Shown here: positions 10,474 through 21,321 of the stretch, in pieces | How positions within the stretch are numbered: position 1 is the stretch's first letter | Layout: every line of letters begins with the position of its first letter | Source: Pseudonocardia halophobica | GTDB taxonomy: Bacteria; Actinomycetota; Actinomycetes; Mycobacteriales; Pseudonocardiaceae | Direction: 5' to 3' | DNA: 64,000 bases | Assembly (NCBI RefSeq): GCF_027922425.1 | Contig: NZ_BSFQ01000006.1 | Coordinates: 124,001 to 188,000 of the forward strand | Notes under the pieces: generated by a model | Databases searched by the model: none | What the model saw: only the letters and a program-made list of their open reading frames with translations | Told to the model about the DNA's origin: nothing | Program-made: the position numbers and the translations under genes

Positions 10474-12099
10474 ATGTCCCGCACCACGCCCGCCGGCACG
10501 CCGCTCGGCGACGCCTTCCACGTCTACGACACCACGCTGCGGGACGGGGCCCAGCGCGAGGGCATCTCCTACTCCGTCGCCGACAAGCTCGCCGTCGCCC
10601 GGCACCTCGACGCACTCGGCGTCGGGTTCGTCGAGGGCGGGTGGCCCGGGGCGCTGCCCAAGGACACCGAGTTCTTCGCCCGCGCCGCGGCGGGGGAGCT
10701 GCAGCTGCGCCACGCCGTGCTCGTCGCCTTCGGCTCGACGCGCAAGGCGGGGGTGCGGGCCGAGGCGGACCCGCAGGTCCGCGCGCTGCTCGATTCCCAG
10801 GCACCCGTCGTGACGCTGGTGGCGAAGTCGGACCGCCGGCACGTCGAGCGCGCGCTGCGCACGGACGTCGCGGAGAACTGCGCGATGGTCGCCGACACCG
10901 TGTCCTTCCTGCGCCGCGAGGGCCGCCGGGTGTTCGTCGACGCCGAGCACTTCTTCGACGGCTACCGGTTCGACCCCGACACCTCGCTGCGGGTGCTCGA
11001 CGCGGCCATGACCGCGGGTGCGGACGTCGCCGTCCTGTGCGACACCAACGGCGGGATGCTGCCGCTCGGGCTCGCCGAGGTGGTGCGCGAGGTCGCCGAG
11101 CGCACCGGCTTCCGGCTGGGCATCCACTGCCAGGACGACACCGGCTGCGCGGTCGCCAACTCCGTCGCCGCGGTGCAGGCCGGGGCGACGCACGTGCAGT
11201 GCACGGCCAACGGCTACGGCGAGCGGACGGGCAACGCCGACCTGTTCGCCGTCGTCGGGAACCTGGTGACGAAGCTGGACATGCCGGTGCTGCCGGCCGG
11301 TGGCCTCGTCGACCTGACCCGGACCTCGCACGCCCTCGCCGAGATCGCCAACCTCGCCCCGGACACGCATCAGCCCTACGTCGGGGCGTCGGCGTTCGCG
11401 CACAAGGCGGGGCTGCACGCCAGCGCGATCAAGGTCGACCCGGAGCTGTACAACCACATGGACCCCGCCGAGGTCGGCAACACGCAGCGGGTGCTGGTCA
11501 CCGAGATGGCCGGGCGCGCGTCCGTGGAGCTCAAGGGCGCGGAGCTGGGGCTGGACATGGCGGGCAGCCCCGAGGCCGTCTCCGCGGTCGTCGGGACGGT
11601 GAAGGAGCGCGAGGCCCAGGGCTGGTCGTTCGAGGCCGCCGACGCCTCGCTCGAGCTGCTGATGCGCGGGGCGCTGGGCGAGGAGTCGCCGGTGCCGTTC
11701 GCGCTCGAGTCCTACCGCGTGATCATCGAGAAGCGCGCCGGGGCCGACGCGGTCGCCGAGGCCACGGTCAAGCTGCTGGTCGACGGCGAGCGGCGGATCG
11801 CCACGCGGGAGGGCAACGGCCCGGTCCACGCCCTCGACGCCGCCCTCCGCGCCGCCCTGGAACCGTCCTGCCCGTGGCTGGCCGACGTCGAGCTGTCGGA
11901 CTACAAGGTCCGCATCCTCACGCCCGGCGGCTCGGCGGGCACGCACGCGGTCACCCGGGTGCTGGTGGGGACCAGCGACCACCACGGGGAGTGGACGACG
12001 GTCGGGGTGCACTCCAACGTCGTCGAGGCCAGCTGGCTGGCGCTGGTCGACGCCCTCGCCTTCGCCGCCCTCCGCACCCGCATGCCCGTGGCGGTCTGA
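10474..12099 (+). CDS. cimA: (R)-citramalate synthase
   Basis: A 541-residue HMGL/isopropylmalate synthase-family enzyme condensing pyruvate with acetyl-CoA to citramalate, the threonine-independent route to 2-oxobutyrate and isoleucine. The N terminus has YDTTLRDGAQREGISYS (the catalytic Arg-Asp region). CDTNGGMLP, HCQDDTGCAVANSV and NGYGERTGNADL follow, then the metal-binding HKAGLHASAI motif, and from about residue 390 the LeuA-type allosteric dimer domain. The long form and the fusion of motifs fit CimA rather than LeuA. The attenuator upstream with Ile codons supports the isoleucine role. The ATG follows CGGAGAA. Confidence 0.9.
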   Translation: MSRTTPAGTPLGDAFHVYDTTLRDGAQREGISYSVADKLAVARHLDALGVGFVEGGWPGALPKDTEFFARAAAGELQLRHAVLVAFGSTRKAGVRAEADPQVRALLDSQAPVVTLVAKSDRRHVERALRTDVAENCAMVADTVSFLRREGRRVFVDAEHFFDGYRFDPDTSLRVLDAAMTAGADVAVLCDTNGGMLPLGLAEVVREVAERTGFRLGIHCQDDTGCAVANSVAAVQAGATHVQCTANGYGERTGNADLFAVVGNLVTKLDMPVLPAGGLVDLTRTSHALAEIANLAPDTHQPYVGASAFAHKAGLHASAIKVDPELYNHMDPAEVGNTQRVLVTEMAGRASVELKGAELGLDMAGSPEAVSAVVGTVKEREAQGWSFEAADASLELLMRGALGEESPVPFALESYRVIIEKRAGADAVAEATVKLLVDGERRIATREGNGPVHALDAALRAALEPSCPWLADVELSDYKVRILTPGGSAGTHAVTRVLVGTSDHHGEWTTVGVHSNVVEASWLALVDALAFAALRTRMPVAV

Positions 12100-12119
12100 C
12101 CGGTCTCACACCTCCGCTC

Positions 12120-13397
12120 TCACACCTCCGCAGGCTCCTGCACCGGGGCCTGCGGGCGCCGGGCCCAGGCGGGGGCGTGTTCGGGCAGCAGGCCCAGCCC
12201 GAACAGCCGCGCCGGTACGAGCTGCAGCTTCGGGTGGCGCTGGGCGAACCTCACCACCCGCGGCAGCTCGGTCGCCGGCGGCACCGGGGCGTCGGGGTCG
12301 ACGTCGAGCGCCGCGCCCAGGATCACCCGGTGCAGCCCGCGCTGCACGCCCTGGATCACCGCCGCCGGCAGCCACCGCCGCGCCTGCACCCCGGCCAGCC
12401 GCACCGGCGAGATCGGGCCCGAACGCAGGGCCGGGCCGACGATCCGGGCCGCCGCGACGGCGTCGGCCACCGCGAGGTTGATGCCGACCCCGCCGACGGG
12501 GGACATAGCGTGCGCGGCGTCCCCGATGAGCAGCAGTCCCGGCTTCGACCAGCGGCGGAGCCGGTCGAGCCGGACGTCGAGCAGCGACACGTCGTCCCAG
12601 CTCTGCAGCGCGCCGACGCGGTCGGTGGTCCACGGGATCAGCCGCGACAACCGGGTCCGCAGGGTGTCGATGCCCTTCGCGCGCAGCTCCGCGTCGCCGC
12701 CCTTGCGGATCAGGTACCCGCACTGCCAGTAGTCGCCGCGGTCGATCATCACCGCGAAGTGCCCGCGGGTGAACCGCCCGACGCCGCCCTCGGGGTCGCC
12801 CTCGAGGCGGGGCAGCCGGAACCACTCGACGTCGAGCGGCACGCCGAACGCCCGGCTGCGCAGCCCCGACGCCTCGCGCACCGTGGAGCCGCGCCCGTCG
12901 CAGCCGATGGTGAGCGTGGCCTGCAGGGTGTGCTCCTCGCCGGTGACCCGGTCCCGCCAGCGCACGCCGGTGACCCGGTCCTCGTCGGTGAGCAGGCCGG
13001 TGACCTCGGCGTCGCGGACCAGTGTGAAGGTCGGCTCCTCCTCGCCGGCCGCGGCGAGCAGGTTCAGGAAGTCCCACTGCGGTGTGAGTGCGACGTAGGG
13101 CCGCGGGTGGTGGAGCAGTGAGAAGTTCCCGATCTGCACGGTGCCGCCGTCGAGCATCGCCCGGATGCTGTCGACCCGGCGGTGCGGCATCGCGTCGAAC
13201 CGCGCGCCGAGGCCCAGCTCGTCGAGCAGTTCGAGGGTCGAGGGATGAACGGTGTCGCCGCGGAAGTCCCGCAGGAAGTCCGCGTGCTTCTCCAGCACGG
13301 TGACCTCGACGCCCGCCCGGGCCAGCAACAGCCCGAGGACCATCCCCGCGGGACCGCCACCGACGACGCAGGCGGTGGTGCGGTCGTTATTCATCAT
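12120..13397 (-). CDS. FAD-dependent monooxygenase/oxidoreductase (PHBH fold)
   Basis: A 425-residue flavoprotein of the aromatic hydroxylase group. It has the FAD-binding GGGPAGMVLGLLLARAGVEVTVLEKH at the N terminus, the middle DG motif (IGCDGRGSTVREASG) and the second FAD motif GDAAHAMSPVGGVGINLA. A short C-terminal extension ends with a Pro-rich tail. Two adjacent ATG codons (13397 and 13394) can start it. It is divergent from gltX with a 55-base gap. The substrate is not predictable from context. Confidence 0.88.
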   Translation of the reverse strand: MMNNDRTTACVVGGGPAGMVLGLLLARAGVEVTVLEKHADFLRDFRGDTVHPSTLELLDELGLGARFDAMPHRRVDSIRAMLDGGTVQIGNFSLLHHPRPYVALTPQWDFLNLLAAAGEEEPTFTLVRDAEVTGLLTDEDRVTGVRWRDRVTGEEHTLQATLTIGCDGRGSTVREASGLRSRAFGVPLDVEWFRLPRLEGDPEGGVGRFTRGHFAVMIDRGDYWQCGYLIRKGGDAELRAKGIDTLRTRLSRLIPWTTDRVGALQSWDDVSLLDVRLDRLRRWSKPGLLLIGDAAHAMSPVGGVGINLAVADAVAAARIVGPALRSGPISPVRLAGVQARRWLPAAVIQGVQRGLHRVILGAALDVDPDAPVPPATELPRVVRFAQRHPKLQLVPARLFGLGLLPEHAPAWARRPQAPVQEPAEV

Positions 13398-13452
13398 GTG
13401 TTGAAATGTACGCCGGAAAGCCTTCGGGCGCCAGGGCTACCCTGGCCCCACC

Positions 13453-14925
13453 ATGAGTACAGTTCGCGTCCGCTTCTGCCCGTCGCCCACCGGCACCCCC
13501 CACGTGGGACTCATCCGCACCGCCCTGTTCAACTGGGCGCACGCCCGCCACCACCAGGGCGACTTCGTCTTCCGGATCGAGGACACGGACGCGCAGCGGG
13601 ACAGCCTCGAGTCGTACGAGGCGATCCTCGACGCGCTGCGCTGGCTCGGCCTCGACTGGGACGAGGGCCCCGAGAAGGGCGGCCCGCACGGCCCGTACCG
13701 GCAGAGCGAGCGGCGCGACCTCTACCGCGACGCCCTCGGCCGGCTCGTGCAGGCCGGCGAGGTCTACGAGTCGTACTCCAGCGCCGAGGAGATCGAGGCG
13801 CGGCACCGCGCGGCCGGCCGGGACCCCAAGCTCGGCTACGACAACGCCGACCGCGACCTCACCGAGGAGCAGAAGCAGGCCTTCCGCGCCGAGGGCCGCA
13901 AGCCGGTCTACCGGCTGCGGATGCCGGACCGCGACATCACCTTCACGGACCTGATCCGCGGCGAGATCACGTTCAAGCAGGGCCAGGTCCCGGACTTCGT
14001 GCTCGCGCGCGGCGACGGCACCCCGCTCTACCCGCTCACCAACCCGCTCGACGACGCCCTCATGGACATCACGCACGTCCTGCGCGGCGAGGACCTCCTC
14101 TCGTCCACCCCGCGGCAGATCGCGCTGCTGGAGGCGCTGCAGCGGGTCGGGATCGGCAACGGGCCGTTCGTGTACGCGCACCTGCCACTGGTGACCGGCG
14201 AGGGCAACCGCAAGTTGTCGAAGCGCGACCCCGAGTCGAACCTCTTCCACTACCGCGACCGGGGCTTCGTCCCCGAGGGCCTGCTCAACTACCTCGCCCT
14301 GCTCGGCTGGTCGATCGCCGACGACCGGGACGTCTTCTCGCTCGACGAGATGGTCGCCGCCTTCGACGTCTCCCGCGTGTCGTCGAACACGGCCCGCTTC
14401 GACCTCAAGAAGGCCGAGGCCATCAACGCCGCGCACCTGCGGGCGCTCGAGCCGGCCGACTTCGCCCGGCGCCTGGTCCCGTACCTGGCGGCCGAGGGCG
14501 TGACCGTCTCCGCGGACGACCCGGTCCTCACCGCCGCCGCGCCGCTGGTCCAGGAGCGCAGCCAGGTGCTCTCCGACGCCGCGCGCATGCTCAAGTTCCT
14601 CTTCGTCGCCGAGGAGGACTTCGAGCTCGACGCCGACGCCGCGGCCAAGACCCTGGGTCCCGACGCCGACCCGGTCCTCACCGCGGCCGTGAAGGGTCTG
14701 GAGCAGCTCGAGGTGTGGACCACGGCGGCCATCGAGGAGTCGCTCAAGGCATCCCTGGTCGACGGCCTGGGCCTCAAGCCCCGGAAGGCCTTCGGCCCGG
14801 TGCGCGTCGCGATCAGCGGGCGGACCGTGTCGCCGCCCCTCTACGAGTCCATGGAGCTGCTCGGGCGCGACCGCTCCATGCGGAGGCTGGGGGGTGCCGT
14901 GCAGGGCTCGGAGGGCGTGGTCTAG
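13453..14925 (+). CDS. gltX: Glutamyl-tRNA synthetase
   Basis: Class I aminoacyl-tRNA synthetase charging tRNA-Glu (490 residues). The HIGH-like signature is in [19 protein letters not shown], the KMSKS equivalent is KLSKR (residues about 253-257), and RIEDTD and the C-terminal anticodon-binding helices are present. A tRNA-Gln and two tRNA-Glu genes follow within 400 bases, so the enzyme and its substrate RNAs are clustered. Many actinobacteria lack GlnRS and make Gln-tRNA from misacylated Glu-tRNA-Gln; this window cannot show whether that applies here. Confidence 0.97.
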   Translation: MSTVRVRFCPSPTGTPHVGLIRTALFNWAHARHHQGDFVFRIEDTDAQRDSLESYEAILDALRWLGLDWDEGPEKGGPHGPYRQSERRDLYRDALGRLVQAGEVYESYSSAEEIEARHRAAGRDPKLGYDNADRDLTEEQKQAFRAEGRKPVYRLRMPDRDITFTDLIRGEITFKQGQVPDFVLARGDGTPLYPLTNPLDDALMDITHVLRGEDLLSSTPRQIALLEALQRVGIGNGPFVYAHLPLVTGEGNRKLSKRDPESNLFHYRDRGFVPEGLLNYLALLGWSIADDRDVFSLDEMVAAFDVSRVSSNTARFDLKKAEAINAAHLRALEPADFARRLVPYLAAEGVTVSADDPVLTAAAPLVQERSQVLSDAARMLKFLFVAEEDFELDADAAAKTLGPDADPVLTAAVKGLEQLEVWTTAAIEESLKASLVDGLGLKPRKAFGPVRVAISGRTVSPPLYESMELLGRDRSMRRLGGAVQGSEGVV

Positions 14926-14991
14926 AGTCTTCTCTGCAAGGGACGCGGACACCGGAACTGCTCCGGCAGCCCGCCGGTGATCGTGTCTCCT

Positions 14992-15063
14992 TGGGGTATG
15001 GTGTAATTGGCAGCACGACTGATTCTGGTTCAGTTAGTCTAGGTTCGAGTCCTGGTACCCCAG
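14992..15063 (+). tRNA. tRNA-Gln (CTG)
   Basis: A full cloverleaf: acceptor TGGGGTA / TACCCCA, D-arm around TGTAATTGGCA, anticodon stem ACTGA / TCAGT with loop TTCTGGT (anticodon CTG at 15025-15027), and T-loop TTCGAGT. The CCA end is not encoded. Confidence 0.95.
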
Positions 15064-15100
15064 CGGAAACACACGTTTCCTCGGTTGTACGGCCAGCCGC

Positions 15101-15173
15101 GGCCCCGTCGTCTAGCGGCCTAGGACGCCGCCCTCTCAAGGCGGTAGCGCGGGTTCAAATCCCGTCGGGGCTA
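15101..15173 (+). tRNA. tRNA-Glu (CTC), copy 1
   Basis: Acceptor GGCCCCG / CGGGGCT (one G-T pair), anticodon stem CCGCC / GGCGG with loop CTCTCAA (anticodon CTC), and T-loop TTCAAAT. Identical to the copy at 15239. CCA is not encoded. Confidence 0.95.
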
Positions 15174-15175
15174 CT

Positions 15176-15215
15176 CGAAGTTCCTCATCCCGGTTCGCCG
15201 GGGTGGGTATCTTCG
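15176..15215 (+). terminator. Imperfect hairpin between the two tRNA-Glu genes
   Basis: CGAAG..CATCCCGG-TTCG-CCGGGGTGGG..CTTCG. It is a degenerate counterpart of the perfect hairpin after the second tRNA-Glu, so the duplicated unit seems to have included tRNA plus hairpin. Confidence 0.5.
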
Positions 15216-15238
15216 CTGGTGGTACGTGTGTTGGTCCT

Positions 15239-15311
15239 GGCCCCGTCGTCTAGCGGCCTAGGACGCCGCCCTCTCAAGGCGGTAGCGCGGGTTCAAATCC
15301 CGTCGGGGCTA
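15239..15311 (+). tRNA. tRNA-Glu (CTC), copy 2
   Basis: Identical in sequence to the tRNA-Glu 138 bases upstream, with the same CTC anticodon. It is followed directly by a perfect terminator hairpin. Confidence 0.95.
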
Positions 15312-15313
15312 CT

Positions 15314-15351
15314 CGAAGATCCCCATCCCGTTCGCGGGATGGGGATCTTCG
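15314..15351 (+). terminator. Terminator of the tRNA cluster
   Basis: A perfect 17-bp stem (CGAAGATCCCCATCCCG and its complement) closed by a TTCG tetraloop, 2 bases after tRNA-Glu copy 2 and followed by TATTT. Confidence 0.9.
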
Positions 15352-15741
15352 TATTTCCGGGTCATTTCGCGGGCGATGACGAGGCCCGGCCCACAATGCT
15401 TTCCCGCTGTGAGGCGGAACTCAGCGGAGGGGCGCGGCTCCTCGCTTCTCGCGCGCTTCGTGACGAGCACCGGCGCAGTTCCGGAGGCGCGGGATTGCAG
15501 TGGTGCTCATCTCACGGAGATGCTCGCCAGGCTGCAGTGGGGCACCGGGTCGAGATGAACCTCAGGGCTGTCGGACGCGGCCGGATCAGCCCTGACGTTC
15601 ATCTCGACGGTTGGGGTGGTCGAGGCACCACTTCTTGTCGTCTGCCGCCAGCGCACCAACCTGCGCGAAGGCGCGACGAGGAGGACTGCGCTGCGTCGGC
15701 CCAGTGCGCTGCTAGCCAGCGCCTGGGCCCGGCAGTCCCTC
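15352..15741. other. Non-coding gap with a large inverted repeat
   Basis: No credible gene is seen. The one structure is a 22-bp inverted repeat with one mismatch (15549-15570 with 15587-15608, 16-base loop; arms begin GTCGAGATGAAC). It lies downstream of the convergent Hsp70-like gene and may be its terminator. Confidence 0.6.
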
Positions 15742-17637
15742 TTACGCCGGCGGCTTCTGCCCGCCGTCCGCCGGAGGCGCTGTGGTCGTCGTAGTGGTGG
15801 TGGTGGTGGTCGTCGTCGGCGGCGGCGGGGTTGTGGTGGTGGTCGTCGGCGGCGGCGGAGGTGTGGTGGTGGTTGTGGGCACCACCGGCGGCGGAGGATT
15901 GACCGGCTGGGGGTTCTGCGCCGGTGCCTGCGTGCGCGGCGTGGCCCGGTTCGCCTGCTCTGGTGCCGTCTCCTCGGGGGAGGGCTCGACGGTGGCGGTG
16001 GGGGCGTCCGTGGCCGGCTCGGGGGTGGGGACCGGCGCGATCTGGCTGGTGTCGATCCGGCTGGTGGCGTTGACCGGGTTGTTGTCCGGCCACAGCGCCA
16101 CCGTGGCGACCAGCGCCACCGCCGCGACCAGCCCGCCCGCCCCGATCATAAGGAAGGGGGAGCGGCCCTTGCTGGGCGGGGTGTCGTCGTATTCCGCGTA
16201 GGAGTCGAAGAGCCCGCCGCCGACCGCCGGACGCGCCGGCGGGCCGCCGAACCGGGTGGCGTCGGCGCTGGTCGGCAGCGCCTCGGTGGGCGCCTCGGAG
16301 TCGGGACCGGACCAGACGCCGTAGGCGGGATCGGTGTACGGGGCCCCGCCCTGCGGCGGCCCGGGCGGGCCCCACGCCTCCGTGGCGCCCGGCGCCCACT
16401 GGCCCGTCGCCGCGGGGGGTGCCCAGGCCCCGGTGCCCGCGATCTGGGTGGCCGGCCCGCCGTCGGGGCCGACCGCGCCCTGGATGCCGGCACCGCCGAA
16501 GACCGCCGCACCGCCCAGCGCGCCACCCAGCGCGCCGCCCACCGCCGGGTGCGCGCCCGTGGCGCCCAGGAGCGCCTGCGGGAGGAAGGCCAGCACGGCG
16601 CCCTTGGCGATGGCGTTCTTCGGGTCGGTGTCGACCGCGACCGGCCGCCCGAGCTGCTCGGACACCAGCTGCGCGACGAGCGGGATCCGCGACGAGCCGC
16701 CCACCAGCAGGACCGCGGTGAGCGTCTCCGGGTCGGTGCCGGCGGACTCGACGGCCCGGCGCAGCGCGTCGACCGTCTCGGCGATCGAGGGCCGGATGGC
16801 CTCCTCGAACTCGCTGCGGTGCAGCCGCACCGACCCGCGGTACGCCGGCATGAGCACCGGGATGGTGACCTCGGTGTCCGCCGACAGCGCCTCCTTGGCC
16901 TCGGTGCACTCGCGCCGGAGCCGGGCGACGGCGGCCAGCACGGCCGGGTCGGCCTCGTCGATCCCCGTGAACGCCTCGGGCGCACCTTCGGCCACGTGGT
17001 CGAACACGACCTGGTCGAAGTCGACGCCGCCGAGGTGCTCGAGGCCCTCGGGCCGTCCGAGCAGGCCGAAGCCGCCGTCCTTGCGCACGACCGCGGCGTC
17101 GAACGTGCCGCCGCCGAGGTCGTACACGGCGATCGTGGAGCCGGTGGGGACGCGCTCGCCGGCGGCGTAGTGCAGCGCGGCGGCCTGCGGCTCGGCCAGG
17201 AACGTGACGGTGAGCCCCTGCGCGTGCGCCGCGGCCGCCATCAGGTCCCGCTTGTGGGTGCCCCAGGAGGCCGGGTGCGTGACGGCGATCCGGTCGGCCG
17301 GCCCGCCCTCCTGCACCGCGACCTTGTCCACGACCCAGCGCAGCAGCCGCGCGCACAGCTCCTCGGGGGCCCAGGCGCGGCCGCCGACGACGATCGGGGT
17401 CGGGTCGCCCACGCGCCGCTTGAACTCGCGCACGACGCGGTCGGGGTCGGTCACCGCGCGACGTTCGGCGGCCTCGCCGACGAGCACCTCGCCGTCGGGG
17501 CCCAGGAAGAGCACGGAGGGGACGTCGGTGGAGCGGTCGCCGAGCGACACCATCTCGGGCGACCCGGGCCGGTCGGCACGCGAGACCGCCGCGGCGGTCC
17601 TCGTCGTGCCCACGTCGACACCGAGCAGGTAGGTCAT
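15742..17637 (-). CDS. Membrane-anchored Hsp70-family protein with Pro/Thr-rich extracytoplasmic tail
   Basis: A 631-residue protein with a DnaK-like ATPase domain: phosphate-1 LGVDVGTTRTAAAV near the N terminus, phosphate-2 YDLGGGTFDAAVV near residue 172, and adenosine motif LLVGGSSRIPLV near 312. There is no recognisable Hsp70 peptide-binding domain. Instead a Gly/Pro-rich linker leads to one membrane helix (about 498-519, core GGLVAAVALVATVALW), and the last ~110 residues are Pro/Thr repeats (polyThr blocks with PPPP). The expected topology is ATPase inside, tail outside, in or near the wall. The ATG at 17637 is used; a GTG lies two codons earlier. Its role is unknown; a sensor or envelope-stress protein is possible. 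It shares the Hsp70-plus-TM plan with the TIR protein at 44554. Confidence 0.88.
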   Translation of the reverse strand: MTYLLGVDVGTTRTAAAVSRADRPGSPEMVSLGDRSTDVPSVLFLGPDGEVLVGEAAERRAVTDPDRVVREFKRRVGDPTPIVVGGRAWAPEELCARLLRWVVDKVAVQEGGPADRIAVTHPASWGTHKRDLMAAAAHAQGLTVTFLAEPQAAALHYAAGERVPTGSTIAVYDLGGGTFDAAVVRKDGGFGLLGRPEGLEHLGGVDFDQVVFDHVAEGAPEAFTGIDEADPAVLAAVARLRRECTEAKEALSADTEVTIPVLMPAYRGSVRLHRSEFEEAIRPSIAETVDALRRAVESAGTDPETLTAVLLVGGSSRIPLVAQLVSEQLGRPVAVDTDPKNAIAKGAVLAFLPQALLGATGAHPAVGGALGGALGGAAVFGGAGIQGAVGPDGGPATQIAGTGAWAPPAATGQWAPGATEAWGPPGPPQGGAPYTDPAYGVWSGPDSEAPTEALPTSADATRFGGPPARPAVGGGLFDSYAEYDDTPPSKGRSPFLMIGAGGLVAAVALVATVALWPDNNPVNATSRIDTSQIAPVPTPEPATDAPTATVEPSPEETAPEQANRATPRTQAPAQNPQPVNPPPPVVPTTTTTPPPPPTTTTTTPPPPTTTTTTTTTTTTAPPADGGQKPPA

Positions 17638-17793
17638 CGTCACCGTCTTCGGTCGGTCCTCGGCGCCGACGTGCTTGGGGAGCGGGGCGCCCGTCCACTC
17701 TGTCCATCGACAGCGTGGGAGATCACGTTAGCGTCACGGACCGCCCGATTCGGGCACGGGGCAACTCCGCTGCGCCACACGGCGCCACCCGAT

Positions 17794-18495
17794 CTACAGA
17801 CGGTGCTGCAGCGCCTCCGCCGCGGCCAGCAGGTCCGCCGCCCACCGCACACCCGGCCGCCTGCCGATCCGGTCGACCGGTCCGGACACCGAGACGGCCG
17901 CCACGACCTGGCCCTGCGCGTCCCGCACGGGCGCCGAGACACTGGCCACGCCGGACTCCCGCTCGGCGACGCTCTGCGCCCACCCGCGCCGCCGGACGTC
18001 GACCAGCAGCCGTTCGGTGAAGGTGGCGCCGGCGAGCACGGAGCGCTGGGTGGCCGGGTCGGACCAGGCGGCGAGGACCTTCGCCCCCGAGCCGGCGGTC
18101 ATCGGCAACCGGGTGCCGACGGGCACGGTGTCCCGCAGTCCGGACGCGGGCTCGGCCGCGGCGATGCAGACCCGGTGGATGCCGTCCCGCCGGTAGAGCT
18201 GCACGCTCTCGCCGGTGATGTCGCGCAGCCGCGGCAGCACCGCGCCGGCGGCCTCGAGCAGCGGGTCGGAGTGCCCGCCCGCGAGCTCGGCGAGGGTGGG
18301 TCCGGGCCGCCACCGGCCGTCGGAACCCCGCTGCAGCAGGCCGTGCACCTCCAGCCCGACGGCCAGGCGGTGCGCGGTGGCGCGGGGCAGACCGGTGGCC
18401 TCACAGAGCTCGGAGAGCCCCATCGGCTCGTCCGCTGCTGCACGCAGCACCCCCACGGCCTTGTCGAGCACGCCGATGCCGCTAGACTGTCTCAC
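17794..18495 (-). CDS. ndgR: IclR-family regulator of leucine/branched-chain synthesis (NdgR/LtbR-like)
   Basis: A 233-residue IclR protein. The N-terminal winged helix has [18 protein letters not shown] and [15 protein letters not shown]. The C-terminal effector domain has [31 protein letters not shown] and the conserved [13 protein letters not shown] and [25 protein letters not shown]. These strings closely match Streptomyces NdgR and Corynebacterium LtbR, which control leuCD and ilv genes. It is divergent from leuC with a perfect palindrome in the gap, so autoregulation and leuCD control are expected. The start is GTG. Confidence 0.92.
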   Translation of the reverse strand: MRQSSGIGVLDKAVGVLRAAADEPMGLSELCEATGLPRATAHRLAVGLEVHGLLQRGSDGRWRPGPTLAELAGGHSDPLLEAAGAVLPRLRDITGESVQLYRRDGIHRVCIAAAEPASGLRDTVPVGTRLPMTAGSGAKVLAAWSDPATQRSVLAGATFTERLLVDVRRRGWAQSVAERESGVASVSAPVRDAQGQVVAAVSVSGPVDRIGRRPGVRWAADLLAAAEALQHRL

Positions 18496-18509
18496 GTCTC
18501 GATACTAAC

Positions 18510-18526
18510 TTCCCACGATCTGGGAA
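18510..18526. promoter_or_regulatory. Palindromic operator in the ndgR-leuC gap
   Basis: TTCCCACGATCTGGGAA is a perfect 6-bp inverted repeat with a 5-base spacer. It lies 15 bases before the ndgR start and 47 bases before leuC, where an IclR dimer could control both promoters. A related site lies upstream of cimA. Confidence 0.65.
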
Positions 18527-18572
18527 TCCACCACCGGGGCGCAGCGCACAACCGACGAAGGAGGCGGCAGCG

Positions 18573-19996
<1,424 letters not shown>

Positions 19997-19997
<1 letters not shown>

Positions 19998-20587
19998 TGG
20001 AGAAGTTCAGCACCCACACCGGCATCGGCGTGCCGCTGCGCCGCTCCAACGTGGACACCGACCAGATCATCCCGGCCGTCTACCTCAAGCGCGTCACGCG
20101 CACGGGGTTCGAGGACGGGCTGTTCTCGGCCTGGCGCAACGACGAGTCGTTCATCCTCAACCAGGAGCCCTTCTCCCGTGGATCGGTGCTGGTCGCGGGC
20201 CCGGACTTCGGCACCGGCTCCTCGCGCGAGCACGCCGTCTGGGCCCTGATGGACTACGGCTTCCGGGTCGTGATCTCGGCGCGCTTCGCCGACATCTTCC
20301 GCGGCAACTCGGCCAAGGCCGGGCTCGTCGCGGCGCAGGTCGAGCAGCCCGACGTCGAGCTGTTGTGGAAGCTGCTGGAGAACGAGCCGGGCACCGAGGT
20401 GACCGTCGACCTGCAGGAGAAGACGGTGCAGGCCAAGGACCTGACCGTGCCCTTCGAGATCGACGACTACATCCGCTGGCGCCTGCTCGAGGGGCTCGAC
20501 GACATCGGCCTGACCCTGCGCCACGAGGACGCGATCGACGCGTTCGAGCGCTCCCGGCCCGCGCACAAGCCGGTCACCACGGCCTGA
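19997..20587 (+). CDS. leuD: 3-isopropylmalate dehydratase small subunit
   Basis: The 196-residue swivel subunit of isopropylmalate isomerase. It carries the conserved [33 protein letters not shown] (substrate-binding loop) and [18 protein letters not shown]. It is translationally coupled to leuC by a one-base overlap. hupB follows 149 bases later with its own upstream region, as in mycobacteria. Confidence 0.98.
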
Positions 20588-20736
20588 TCCGGGCCTCCGT
20601 CGGCGGACCGTCGTCGGTACTGCGCGTGACCACAGTGGTCACGCACCGTACCGGCGGCGGTTTTCGTTGTGCCGCAACGGCTCTTCGGCGGGAAGACCCT
20701 TGGCGAACGGCGCAGGAGGCTCTACCGTGCGGGGCC

Positions 20737-21312
20737 ATGAACAAGACCCAGCTGGTGGACGCGCTGGCGGCGCGCCTCGGTGACCGGCGCACCGCGGCGT
20801 CCGCAGTGGACGGAGTCCTGGACATCATCGTGGACACGGTCGGTTCCGGCGGGTCGGTGACCCTCACCGGGTTCGGCGTGTTCGAGGCGCGGGCGCGGGC
20901 GGCGCGCGTGGCCCGCAACCCGCGCACCGGCGAGACGGTCCCGGTGCCGCCGACCACGGTCCCGGCCTTCCGCCCGGGCACCGCCTTCCGGACCACGGTG
21001 GCCGGCAACGACGGCGCCGCCGCGACCGCGAAGAAGGCCCCGGCGCGCAGCCCGCGCCCCGCGACCCGCGCGGCCCGCTCGTCGGGCTCGTTCGCCGCGG
21101 AGGAGGCCGTCGCGGCCCCGGCGCCGAAGAAGACGGCCCGCTCCACGGCCGCGAAGGCGACCGCGACGAAGGCCAAGGCCACCGAGAAGGCGCCGGTGAA
21201 GGCCGCCGCCAAACCGGCCGCGAAGAAGACGACGGCCAAGGAGGCGGTCAAGGAAGCGGCGGCCAAGGTCGTCAAGGACAAGCCGGCCAAGAAGGCGAAG
21301 GCGAAGAAGTAA
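20737..21312 (+). CDS. hupB: HU-family histone-like DNA-binding protein with Lys/Ala-rich tail
   Basis: A 191-residue nucleoid protein. Residues 1-90 are the HU fold ([47 protein letters not shown]). The rest is a basic tail of AAK/PAKK-type repeats, as in mycobacterial HupB and Streptomyces HupS, thought to compact DNA like eukaryotic histone H1. The ATG follows GCAGGAGG by about 15 bases. Its position between leuD and mutT1/ppk is the mycobacterial arrangement. The 3' gap carries three regularly spaced palindromes. Confidence 0.95.
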   Translation: MNKTQLVDALAARLGDRRTAASAVDGVLDIIVDTVGSGGSVTLTGFGVFEARARAARVARNPRTGETVPVPPTTVPAFRPGTAFRTTVAGNDGAAATAKKAPARSPRPATRAARSSGSFAAEEAVAAPAPKKTARSTAAKATATKAKATEKAPVKAAAKPAAKKTTAKEAVKEAAAKVVKDKPAKKAKAKK

Positions 21313-21321
21313 TCCCGAGCC

